Source of the DNA: Labilithrix sp.
GTDB lineage: Bacteria; Myxococcota_A; Polyangia; Polyangiales; Polyangiaceae
Assembly (NCBI GenBank): GCA_019637155.1
Contig: JAHBWE010000015.1
Span: 124,001 to 188,000 of the forward strand
Reading direction: 5' to 3'
DNA: 64,000 nucleotides
Part shown: positions 9,219 through 16,208 of the stretch, piece after piece
Position numbering within the stretch: the first letter of the stretch is position 1
Layout of the letters: every line of letters starts with the position of its first letter
Program-made: the position numbers and the translations under genes
The notes under the pieces: model-generated
The model's input: the letters and a program-made list of their open reading frames with translations, nothing else
What the model was told of the DNA's origin: nothing
The model's database searches: none

Positions 9219-9646
9219 CGGTCGATCTCCCTGAGCTTCTCGATGTCAGCGACGTCGAGCGGCCGCGCCGCCGCCGCCTTCATCGCGATGAGAGCATCCC
9301 GCGAGACGACCGAGAGCCCGCGACCCCCGGCGGTGAGGCGCTGTCGCGAGGTCCACGCCGAGAGCAGCGGCTCGTCGGCGAGAATGAGGTCGAGCGTCAT
9401 GATCTCGCTTGGCGTTCCTGCCTTGCCTGGCTCGGCACGACTGACGCGCTGGAGCCGCATTCCATCACGAAAGGTCATCGGCAGCGCCCGGATGTCCTTG
9501 GTGGCGCGAGGAGCTCCCCACACCGCGACCGCGAGACCACCTACCAGCGCATACTCGACGGAATCACGATCGAGCTCGTCGACGAGCGCCATCAGCTCCT
9601 CGAACAGCGTCACGTCGGTGAGCATAGCGCGTTCGAGCGTGCCCAT
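9215..9646 (-). CDS. AbiEii/MNT-type nucleotidyltransferase, apparently internally deleted
   Basis: 143 aa. The block YALVGGLAVAVWGAPRATKDI is the N-terminal signature of small minimal nucleotidyltransferases (GG at 36-37, first catalytic Asp D51). The family normally continues DxD plus ~25 residues before a conserved stretch like ALPMTFRDGMRLQRVSR. Here D51-I52 is followed directly by R53-ALPM, so the second Asp and the following loop are missing. The rest (LDLILADEPLL, VVSRDALIAMK, DVADIEKLREIDR) matches the family well. The frame is intact, so this looks like an in-frame deletion giving a probably inactive enzyme. Comparison with the family is from memory. Coupled by ATGA overlap to the 65-aa gene. 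Confidence 0.68.
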   Translation of the reverse strand: MGTLERAMLTDVTLFEELMALVDELDRDSVEYALVGGLAVAVWGAPRATKDIRALPMTFRDGMRLQRVSRAEPGKAGTPSEIMTLDLILADEPLLSAWTSRQRLTAGGRGLSVVSRDALIAMKAAAARPLDVADIEKLREIDR

Positions 9647-9666
9647 CGGTCAGAGCCCCGCACCGG

Positions 9667-9683
9667 AGGTGTTGCGCAATGGG
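9667..9683. promoter_or_regulatory. 17-bp element shared with 13101-13117
   Basis: AGGTGTTGCGCAATGGG differs at two positions from AGGTGTTGCGTAATGTG at 13101-13117. Its core TTGCGCAA is a perfect palindrome. It begins 20 bases upstream of the nucleotidyltransferase start at 9646. The copy at 13101 lies 57 bases upstream of the acyl-AMP ligase start, in the same orientation relative to its gene. Candidate common operator. Confidence 0.4.
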
Positions 9684-9797
9684 TGATGGACCGAGGATCC
9701 ACGTCGAAGGGCGTGACGGGATGCGGCGGGGACCACATTCCCGGTGATTTTGCGGGTCGGGGGATGGAACGAAGCGTGCTCGCTTCAGATCGGGTCC

Positions 9798-10469
9798 ATG
9801 TCGTTCGTCCTTCCCGGCAATGCTCGCCAGCTCCGCTTCACCGGCGAAGCGAAGGCGTTCACCGGCGACGACACGGGCGCCCCGGTCGCGCTCGGCAAGC
9901 CCCGCGTTCGCAAGGCGACCACCACGCCGCCGCCGGCTCCGATCCCCACGCCGTCGATGACGCCCGCGCCGATGGCGACCTCGCGTCCGCGCAACACGAC
10001 CGGCCCGCAGAGCATGACGCCGGCCTCCCCCGGCAACAGTCATCGTCTCAACACGCCGGTCCCGCAGTACACCGGCGCGAGCCCGTCGATCCGCGCGAAG
10101 CGTGGCGACGTCGACGAAGAGATGCAGACGATGGCGCTCGATCGCGAGTGCCACGACGTCCTCCCCGACGGCCTCAGCGGCCAGGGCGGCCTCAGCCCGA
10201 CCCGCCGTCCCCCGCCGTCCGCCTCCGCGCGCGGCCCCGCCCCGGCCCCGGCGCCGATCCCGCACTTCCGCCCCGCCAACGGCGGCGCGCAGGTCCAGAT
10301 GCAGACCGTGCTCGCCCCCAACGCCGACGGAAGCAAGCCGAAGGGCGCCCCCCTCGCGCTCTGGCTCTTCGCCGCCGTCCTCGCGGGTATCCTGAGCTAC
10401 CACGTCACGCCGGCGATCATGAGCCACTTCGAGCCCCCACCCGCCGCGAAGATCACTCCGGCCATCTAG
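9798..10469 (+). CDS. Pro/Thr-rich protein with C-terminal membrane anchor
   Basis: About 223 aa from the ATG at 9798 (MSFVLPGNARQLRF); a GTG at 9744 is possible but its extra residues are uninformative. Residues 20-190 are low-complexity, rich in Pro, Thr and Ala (ATTTPPPAPIPTP, PAPAPAPIP) and likely disordered. One hydrophobic segment near the end (LALWLFAAVLAGILSYHV, ~191-208) would anchor the protein in the inner membrane with most of it cytoplasmic. No domain recognised. The N-terminal MSFVLPGNARQLRFTGEA patch may be a short binding motif. It stands alone on the plus strand between two minus-strand groups. Confidence 0.55.
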   Translation: MSFVLPGNARQLRFTGEAKAFTGDDTGAPVALGKPRVRKATTTPPPAPIPTPSMTPAPMATSRPRNTTGPQSMTPASPGNSHRLNTPVPQYTGASPSIRAKRGDVDEEMQTMALDRECHDVLPDGLSGQGGLSPTRRPPPSASARGPAPAPAPIPHFRPANGGAQVQMQTVLAPNADGSKPKGAPLALWLFAAVLAGILSYHVTPAIMSHFEPPPAAKITPAI

Positions 10470-10610
10470 GCTCTCGGTACCCTCAGCGTCAGCCACTCGC
10501 CCGCGTCCGGCGGTCGAGACAGCGCGGGCGATAGGCGAGCTTGTAGAGGCGACTCGCAAGCGACGCGCTCCACGTCGAGATTTTCTTTAGGCGTGCACGA
10601 CTCTCCAGTC

Positions 10611-10636
10611 CGCCGCTACGCCTTCGGTATGCGGCG
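10611..10636. terminator. Candidate hairpin between convergent genes
   Basis: CGCCGC-TAC / GTA-T-GCGGCG with a loop containing CTTCG lies in the 211-bp gap between the convergent 9798 and 10681 genes. There is no T-run, so factor-independent termination is uncertain. Nothing else was recognised in this gap. Confidence 0.3.
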
Positions 10637-10680
10637 TCGCGTCGGCGTAACCGCCGCCGCCCTTGCGGACGCTGCGATGG

Positions 10681-10941
10681 CTACTCCGCGGCGTTGACGG
10701 TGGCGTCGGTGTCGGCGCCTCGCTTCTTTTGGACGAGGGCCATCGCGTTGTTGAGGGTGGTGACCTCGACGAGCTCGGCGTCGGCGATCTTCACCTGGTA
10801 CTTGCGCTCGATCGCCGCGACGATTTCGACGCCCATCATCGAGTCGATGCCGAGGTCCTTGAACGCCACGTCGTCGGGGATTTCGTCCTTTTCGGCGATC
10901 TCGGCGATCAGCGCGCGGAGCTCTTCTTTAAGGTTCGTCAT
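10681..10941 (-). CDS. Acyl carrier protein (ACP1 of the lipid locus)
   Basis: 86 aa with the carrier-protein signature LGIDSMMGVEIV; S34 is the expected 4'-phosphopantetheine attachment site. Its start overlaps the stop of the upstream carrier protein as TGATG (shared A at 10941), so the two ACPs are translationally coupled. The C-terminal ~12 residues (GADTDATVNAAE) are a short polar tail. As the last gene of the ligase-ACP2-ACP1 operon it probably receives or elongates acyl chains made by this locus and is not the housekeeping AcpP, which normally sits with fab genes. Confidence 0.87.
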   Translation of the reverse strand: MTNLKEELRALIAEIAEKDEIPDDVAFKDLGIDSMMGVEIVAAIERKYQVKIADAELVEVTTLNNAMALVQKKRGADTDATVNAAE

Positions 10942-11195
10942 CAGGTCCTCTGCTCCTGTTTCCTCGATTCGACGGCGTTGAGCAAATCTTCGACAGTCAC
11001 GACGCCGGCGAGACACTCGTCCGGGATCTGGATGCGCAGCTCGCGCTCGAGCGAGCCGATGATCTCCAGCATCCCCAGCGAGTCGATCCCCAGCTCCGCG
11101 ATCTTCGAGCTCTCCATCACTCCCTGAAAGTCCCGCTCCGCGACCTCGGTCGCCGTGTTGCGGAAGGTGTCGAGGAGCTCGGAACGACTGGGCAT
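10941..11195 (-). CDS. Acyl carrier protein (ACP2 of the lipid locus)
   Basis: 84 aa, ending QEQRT. The motif LGIDSLGMLEII places the phosphopantetheinylated serine at S39. It starts 33 bases downstream of the fatty acyl-AMP ligase stop and is coupled to ACP1 by TGATG. Immediate adjacency to the ligase makes it the most likely acyl acceptor, since such ligases pass the acyl-adenylate to a carrier-protein thiol. Two different ACPs in tandem suggest separate loading and extension roles, by analogy with type II polyketide systems. Confidence 0.87.
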   Translation of the reverse strand: MPSRSELLDTFRNTATEVAERDFQGVMESSKIAELGIDSLGMLEIIGSLERELRIQIPDECLAGVVTVEDLLNAVESRKQEQRT

Positions 11196-11228
11196 GACTT
11201 CGTGGTCTCGAACGTTCTGCGAAGCGCG

Positions 11229-13043
11229 CTACGCGCTCGCACCGGCGTCTTCCGGCTTTCCGGTGTTGTCTTGCACGGCGCGGGCCCGCGGCAGTGTGCC
11301 GTCCAGATACATCTGCTTCGTCTTGCGCCGCTGCGGCTTGCCGCTCGACGTACGCGGCAGCGTCCCCTGCGGGACGATCGCCACTTCGTGCGTAGTCAGC
11401 GAGAAATTCGAGAGGATCGCCTCCGCGATCGCCTTCTCGAGCGCGGCCGCGTCGGACTGGAACGCCTCCGCCGCCACGACCAGCTGCTCGGCCCTCCCCT
11501 CCGGTCCGTCCACATCCACCGAGAACGCCACGACGTTGCCGCGGCGCACACTGGGAAGCTCGCTCACGACCCACTCGAGGTCGTTGGGGTAGAAGTTGCG
11601 CCCCCGCACGATGATCATGTCCTTCAGCCGGCCGCAGATGAAGACCTCCGGCCTCCCGTCGGCGCGCGTGACCGTGTAGCCGAGATCGCCCGTGTAGAGC
11701 CACGTCGCGCCGTCGGGGCCCGGCTTGAACGCCTCCGCCGTGAGCTCCGGCTCGTTGTAGTAGCCCGCCGAGACCGAGGGGCCGCGCGTGATGATCTGGC
11801 CGACCTGACGGTCGCCGAGCTTCGCGCCGTTCTCGTCGACGACCGCGACGTGATGCTCCGGGAACGGATGCCCGCAGCTCACGAGCTCCTGGCCCTGACT
11901 CTGGTCCTCACCCTCGGCCGCCGGCTTCGCCTCGCCCTTCTCGAGCGACGCCTTCTCGATCGTGTCGGTGCGAACGCCCGTGAAGTGCGGGACGAACGTG
12001 ATCGCGAGCGTCGCCTCCGCCATCCCGTACGACGGGAGGAACGCGCGCGCGTCGAACTTCGCCGGCGCGAGCTTCGCCGCGAACTCACGCAGCGTGCGCG
12101 CCTGAATCGGCTCCGCCCCGCAGCCGGCGCGATGGAGACACGAGAGATCGAGCTCCGTGATGTCCTTGTCTTTGATCCGCTTCGTGACGAGCTGGTACGC
12201 GAAATTGGGCGCGTACGTGATCGTGCCGCGGTGCTGGTGGATCTTGTCGAGCCAGATGCGCGGGTTGCGGACGAAGCTCGCGGTCGGAAGGAAGACGACC
12301 GGGATGTCGGTGAACAAGGTGCCGATCGCGAAGCCGATGAGCCCCATGTCGTGGAAGAGCGGGAGCCACGTCACGCCCTTGTCGAAGGACGAGTCCTTCG
12401 CGAGGCCGTGGATCATGAAGCTCTCGCTGTTCCAGGCGAGGTTCCGGTGCGTGACCATCACGCCCTTCGGCCGCGACGTGCTGCCGGACGTGAACTGGAG
12501 GAACGCGAGATCGCCGGGTTCTACCTGCACGTCGACCGTCGCCGGCGCGTCGGTCGCGGCGAGCTCGTCGACGGTGAGCACGCCGCGGAGCTTCGGCGCG
12601 CGCGGCGCGGCCGGGTCGACGTATTGCTTCGTCGCGGTGGTCGTGAGGAGGAGCGAGGCGCCCGACGCGTTCGCGATGTGCGCGACCGTGTCGTGGTAGC
12701 CCTCGATGTTCTTGAACGAGAGCTGCGGCGAGATCGGGACCGGCACGATGCCGCCCATCACCGCGCCGAGGAACGAGAGGACGAACTCGTCGGGATCCGG
12801 CACCGCGATCGCGAGGCGATCGCCCTTCGTGAGGCCGCGCGCGTGGAGCTGCGCCGCGCGTCTCTCCGCCTCGATGCCGAGGTCCTTGAACGAGCAGAAA
12901 CGCTCGCTGCCGTCGGCCCGCACGAAGACGAAGCCGCGCTCGGTGCGATCGCGGAGCTGGCGGAGGGCCTCGGCGAGCGTCGGGGGCACGCGCGACGGAT
13001 CGCGATCGCGCGATCGCTCGATTTCCTGGGCGAGATCCGTCAT
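11229..13043 (-). CDS. Fatty acyl-AMP ligase (acyl-ACP synthetase)
   Basis: 604 aa from the ATG at 13043 (MTDLAQEIERS); the frame is open to 13160 but without homology. An adenylate-forming enzyme that activates a fatty acid with ATP and passes it to a carrier protein. Seen: the ATP-loop LQFTSGSTSRPKGVMVTH, SYGMAEATL, YTGDLGY, the hinge GRLKDMIIVRGRNFYPNDLE, and the C-terminal catalytic-lysine region TSSGKPQRRKTKQ. NFYPNDLE and the HPFPEHHVAVVD segment are typical of fatty acyl-AMP ligases, not CoA ligases. It heads an operon with two ACPs and is divergent from the ketosynthase pair. The 17-bp element at 13101-13117 lies in its upstream region. Confidence 0.9.
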   Translation of the reverse strand: MTDLAQEIERSRDRDPSRVPPTLAEALRQLRDRTERGFVFVRADGSERFCSFKDLGIEAERRAAQLHARGLTKGDRLAIAVPDPDEFVLSFLGAVMGGIVPVPISPQLSFKNIEGYHDTVAHIANASGASLLLTTTATKQYVDPAAPRAPKLRGVLTVDELAATDAPATVDVQVEPGDLAFLQFTSGSTSRPKGVMVTHRNLAWNSESFMIHGLAKDSSFDKGVTWLPLFHDMGLIGFAIGTLFTDIPVVFLPTASFVRNPRIWLDKIHQHRGTITYAPNFAYQLVTKRIKDKDITELDLSCLHRAGCGAEPIQARTLREFAAKLAPAKFDARAFLPSYGMAEATLAITFVPHFTGVRTDTIEKASLEKGEAKPAAEGEDQSQGQELVSCGHPFPEHHVAVVDENGAKLGDRQVGQIITRGPSVSAGYYNEPELTAEAFKPGPDGATWLYTGDLGYTVTRADGRPEVFICGRLKDMIIVRGRNFYPNDLEWVVSELPSVRRGNVVAFSVDVDGPEGRAEQLVVAAEAFQSDAAALEKAIAEAILSNFSLTTHEVAIVPQGTLPRTSSGKPQRRKTKQMYLDGTLPRARAVQDNTGKPEDAGASA

Positions 13044-13100
13044 TGGGCGCGCGTCTCTTACTTGTCGCGACACGATCGCGCAAGGCGTCAAACGCTGATC

Positions 13101-13117
13101 AGGTGTTGCGTAATGTG
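13101..13117. promoter_or_regulatory. 17-bp element shared with 9667-9683
   Basis: AGGTGTTGCGTAATGTG, 15 of 17 bases identical to the element at 9667, lies in the divergent gap between the acyl-AMP ligase and the ketosynthase genes. A TTGACG hexamer reads toward the ligase at 13086-13091, so a regulator bound here could act on that promoter. A core-only copy (TTGCGCAAT) occurs at 16118-16126 upstream of the oxoamine synthase. Confidence 0.4.
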
Positions 13118-13190
13118 CGGCGCGCGCGAACATCGTTACGCACCGCGCCAAGTGGTTCAACCATGCGATGAATCACGGGATTTCCGCCGA

Positions 13191-13220
13191 TTGCAGCTCG
13201 AAAGCCTCGCGAGGTATAAG
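13191..13220 (+). promoter_or_regulatory. Sigma70-like promoter, probably leaderless, for the ketosynthase
   Basis: TTGCAG (13191-13196), an 18-base spacer and TATAAG (13215-13220). The GTG start at 13227 lies only six bases after the -10, where transcription would begin, and no Shine-Dalgarno sequence fits in between. The mRNA is therefore likely to be leaderless. Confidence 0.5.
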
Positions 13221-13226
13221 CCGCCC

Positions 13227-14450
13227 GTGCGCGTCTTCATCACGGGCGTCGGTGTCGTCAGCTCGATCGGGCTGGGTAAGGACGCCTTCTTCCGCGCGCT
13301 CGCCGAAGGAAAGAGCGGGATCTCCCCCGTCGAGTCGTTCGACGCGTCGAGCCTCGGGCGCTCCAACGCGGGCGAGGTGAAGGGCTTCGTCGCGCGCGAT
13401 CACCTGAGCGCGGCGGAGACGCGGCGCATGGGCCGCTGCTCGCAGATGGCGCTCGCCGCCGCGCGCATGGCGATCGCGGACGCCGCGCTCCCCGAGCAAG
13501 CGCTCCACGGTCCGCGCGCGTCGGTCGTCCTCGGCACGACGATGGGCGAGGCCGACGTGCTCGAGGACCTCGACCACGCGTGGATCGCGAAGGGCGCCGC
13601 CGGCGTCCGCCGCGCGTGGATCCCGAAGTACGGATCGACCCTCCTCTCCGTTCACGTCGCGCGCGCCGTCGGCTCCGAGGGCGCGGTCCTCACCCTCCCC
13701 GCCGCGTGCGCCGCGGGCAACTACGCGATCGGGCTCGCGTCCGATCTCCTCCGCGCCGGCCGGGCCGACGTCATCGTCACCGGCGCCGCCGAGATGCTGC
13801 AGGAGCTCCAGTACTCCGGCTTCGTGCGCCTCGCCGCGATGGCGCAGGAGCGGTGCCAGCCGTTCGACCTCCACCGGCAGGGCCTCATCCTCGGCGAAGG
13901 CGCGGGCGTCCTCGTCCTCGAGTCGGAGGCGCACGCGGTGAAGCGGAACGCGCGCGTGCTCGCCGAGGTCGGCGGCCACGGCATGACGTGCGACGCGTAC
14001 CACATCACGCGGCCGCACCCCGAGGCGGCCGGCAGCATCAGCGCGATGAAGCAGGCGATCGAGCGGAGCGGCCTCGAGCCCGACGCGATCGACTTCGTGA
14101 ACGCGCACGGCACCGGGACGAAGCACAACGACAGCGCCGAGTCGAAGGTGATGCGCGACGTCTTCGGCGAGCGGAAGGTGCCGATCTCGAGCATGAAGAG
14201 CATGCTCGGTCACTGCATGGGCGCCGCGAGCGCGCTCGAGGCGATCGGCTGCTTGCTCACCCTCGAGCAAGGCCTCTACCCGCCCACGATCGGCTACGAG
14301 ACGCCCGATCCCGAGTGCGACGTCGACGTCGTCGCGAACGTCGCGCGCAAGGGCAAGGCCGACATCGTGCTGAACAACTCGCTCGCCTTCGGCGGCTACA
14401 ACTCGGTCACGTGCCTGGCGAAGCCGGGCCGCTTGCCGGCGGTGACGTGA
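13227..14450 (+). CDS. Beta-ketoacyl-ACP synthase (FabF/KS type)
   Basis: 407 aa from the GTG at 13227 (MRVFITGVGVVSSIG, the canonical FabF-type N-terminus). A condensing enzyme that extends an acyl thioester with malonyl-ACP. The full Cys-His-His triad is visible: C161 in PAACAAGN, H294 in NAHGTGT and H329 in SMLGHCMGAAS. Length is typical of type II ketosynthases. The stop overlaps the start of the second ketosynthase-like gene (TGATG at 14448-14452), an arrangement like KS-alpha/KS-beta pairs of type II polyketide and aryl-polyene systems. It is divergent from the acyl-AMP ligase/ACP operon. It could serve fatty-acid-like or polyketide extension; the product is unknown. Confidence 0.92.
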   Translation: MRVFITGVGVVSSIGLGKDAFFRALAEGKSGISPVESFDASSLGRSNAGEVKGFVARDHLSAAETRRMGRCSQMALAAARMAIADAALPEQALHGPRASVVLGTTMGEADVLEDLDHAWIAKGAAGVRRAWIPKYGSTLLSVHVARAVGSEGAVLTLPAACAAGNYAIGLASDLLRAGRADVIVTGAAEMLQELQYSGFVRLAAMAQERCQPFDLHRQGLILGEGAGVLVLESEAHAVKRNARVLAEVGGHGMTCDAYHITRPHPEAAGSISAMKQAIERSGLEPDAIDFVNAHGTGTKHNDSAESKVMRDVFGERKVPISSMKSMLGHCMGAASALEAIGCLLTLEQGLYPPTIGYETPDPECDVDVVANVARKGKADIVLNNSLAFGGYNSVTCLAKPGRLPAVT

Positions 14451-15676
14451 TGAAGCCGCGCGCCGTCACGGGGCTCGGGATCGCGAGCGCGCTCGGCACG
14501 AGCACGCCGGACTTCTTCGAGGCGTTCCGCTCCGGCGCGCCGCGGACGATCGCCGACCGCCCGCCGCTCACGAGCTTCGACGCGTCGGGCTACCACGATC
14601 CTCCGATCGTCGAGGTGCCCTCCTTCGATCCGACGAAGCACCTCGGCGACAAGGGGCTCCGCACCCTCGATCGCCTCACGAAGCTCCTCGTCGTCGCCGC
14701 GCGCCTCGCGCTCCACGACGCGGGGCTGAAGAAAGACGGCGCGTTCGGACCGCTCCAGCCGACCGACGTCGGCGTGTGCTGCTCGAACGCGTACGGCAGC
14801 CTCGAGGCGATCACGGAGCTCGATCGCGTCGCCGTCCTGGAAGATGCAAGATACATCAATCCGGCGAAGTTCCCGAACACGGTCTCGAACAGCGCGGCCG
14901 GGTACGTGAGCATCTGGGAGGACCTCCGCGCGCTCAACGTCAGCGTGTCGGACGGCAACTGCGGCGCGCTCGACGCGGTCTCGTGCGCGGACATCTTCTT
15001 CGAGACGAACCGCGCGCAGGCGATCCTCACCGGCGGCGGTGAGTCGATGAGCGAGGCGCTCTACCTCGCGTTCGATCGCCTCGGCGTCCTCGGCGCCACC
15101 GTCCCCGGCTTCGGCGACCGCACGCGGCTCGGCGAGGGCGCGGCGTTCCTCGTCCTCGAGCCGCTCGAGCGCGCGACGAAGCGGGGCGCGAAGGTGCTCG
15201 CCACCGTCGACGGCTACGGCACCGCGTTCGTCGGACCGAAGGACGACGCGTCGCTCCTCTTCGCGTCGAGCACGTCGCTCGAGCGCGCGATCGGGACCGC
15301 GCTCGAGGACGCGGGCGTGACGCCGGGCGACGTCGACCTCGTCGTGTCGGGGCTCGCCGGGATCGAGCGCATCGACCGCGAGGAGCGCGCCGCGATCGCG
15401 AAGGCGATCGGACCCGACGTCGCGGTCGCGGCGCCGAAGCAGGTCTTCGGCGAGACCCTCGGCGCGGGCGGGGCGCTCGCGATGGCGGCGGCGTGCGCGT
15501 GGCTCGACGGCGCGCCGCCGAGCTGCCTCGCGTCGGGCAAGCCCCCGGCGAAGGTCGCGACCGTGCTCGTCACGTCGATGGGCTACTACGGCAACGCGTC
15601 GGCGGTCGTGATGAAGCGCGTAAGCCAAGCGCCGCCCGCGGATCAGGTCGCGTCGGCCTCGTCGTCGGGCGTCTGA
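14450..15676 (+). CDS. Ketosynthase-like protein lacking both catalytic histidines
   Basis: 408 aa, thiolase-fold ketosynthase homologue coupled to the preceding gene. The nucleophile position retains a Cys (C171 in SDGNCGALDAV). The NAHGTGT block is replaced by LVVSGLAGIERID and the GHxxGAA block by APKQVFGETLGAGGALAM, so both catalytic His residues are absent. Without them decarboxylative condensation is not expected. The gene may instead encode a chain-length-factor-like partner of the 13227 enzyme; classical chain-length factors have Gln in place of the Cys, so this is a variant. The C-terminal ~15 residues (PPADQVASASSSGV) are a tail overlapping the convergent pilin-like gene by 34 bases. 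Confidence 0.85.
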   Translation: MKPRAVTGLGIASALGTSTPDFFEAFRSGAPRTIADRPPLTSFDASGYHDPPIVEVPSFDPTKHLGDKGLRTLDRLTKLLVVAARLALHDAGLKKDGAFGPLQPTDVGVCCSNAYGSLEAITELDRVAVLEDARYINPAKFPNTVSNSAAGYVSIWEDLRALNVSVSDGNCGALDAVSCADIFFETNRAQAILTGGGESMSEALYLAFDRLGVLGATVPGFGDRTRLGEGAAFLVLEPLERATKRGAKVLATVDGYGTAFVGPKDDASLLFASSTSLERAIGTALEDAGVTPGDVDLVVSGLAGIERIDREERAAIAKAIGPDVAVAAPKQVFGETLGAGGALAMAAACAWLDGAPPSCLASGKPPAKVATVLVTSMGYYGNASAVVMKRVSQAPPADQVASASSSGV

Positions 15677-15984
15677 TCCTTCTTCTCGATCTTCTTCGGA
15701 CCCTTGTTCGGGTTCTTGCTCGGCTTCGTGCTGGAGCCGCCGCCGGCGCTGGAGCCCGAGCCGCTTCCGCCGGTACCGGATTCCGCCGAGCTGGACGACG
15801 ATCCACCGCCGCCGCCGCCACCTCCGCCGAGGCCCGTCATGTTCAGCTCCGTCGTCGCCTTTCCGGCGGTGGACGCCGAGCGTTTGTGGATCCCCTTCGC
15901 GCCTGCTCCCGCGAGCGCCGAGACGCAGACGAGGATGAAGGCGTATTCGACGAGGGCGGCTCCACGAACGCGACGCTTGCTCAT
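15643..15984 (-). CDS. Flp-type pilin-like protein with Gly/Ser-rich tail
   Basis: 113 aa from the ATG at 15984 (MSKRRVRGAALVEYAF); an ATG at 16008 adds eight residues. The N-terminus has a basic stretch, a Gly and then AALVEYAFILVCVSAL. This is the type IVb (Flp/Tad) prepilin pattern, with cleavage after Gly and a hydrophobic helix bearing Glu-Tyr. The remaining two thirds are Gly/Ser-rich (nine Gly, then a Ser run) with a charged KPSKNPNKGPKKIEKK segment. Real Flp pilins are usually 50-70 aa, so the tail is unusual and may be a disordered surface extension. No Tad assembly genes are in the window. Alternatively it is a TadE-like or pseudopilin-type protein. Confidence 0.6.
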   Translation of the reverse strand: MSKRRVRGAALVEYAFILVCVSALAGAGAKGIHKRSASTAGKATTELNMTGLGGGGGGGGGSSSSSAESGTGGSGSGSSAGGGSSTKPSKNPNKGPKKIEKKDQTPDDEADAT

Positions 15985-16070
15985 GCGATGTTGTTCAGCA
16001 TGCATCACGCCAACGTGCGTGTTTCGCTATCTGCGCGAACGAGCACACGAGTCGTGCTGTCAAGATGGAT

Positions 16071-16106
16071 CCCTGGCGTTGTTTTGCAGACAACGCATCC
16101 CCAGGG
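16071..16106 (+). promoter_or_regulatory. Stem-loop upstream of the oxoamine synthase gene
   Basis: CCCTGG-CGTTGT (16071-16082) pairs with ACAACG (16090-16095) and, after a four-base bulge, CCCAGGG (16100-16106), around a 7-base loop. A smaller AGCAC/GTGCT stem precedes it (16042-16058) and the TTGCGCAAT core follows at 16118-16126. Together they make the 224-bp gap before 16209 look like a regulated leader or operator region. Confidence 0.35.
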
Positions 16107-16208
16107 GTGATCGCGCCTTGCGCAATTCGGACATTTTCAGCCGAAACGGATAGCTGGATCGCTGGAATCCTCGCGCGCAAGGCGGGTCTGTGCCAGAAGG
16201 GCCGCAGA

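Noticed and set aside
14396..15628. Long minus-strand open frame across the KS-like gene
   Set aside because: It is rich in Arg/Glu/Ala with no motifs and is the mirror frame of a well-supported ketosynthase homologue in high-GC DNA.
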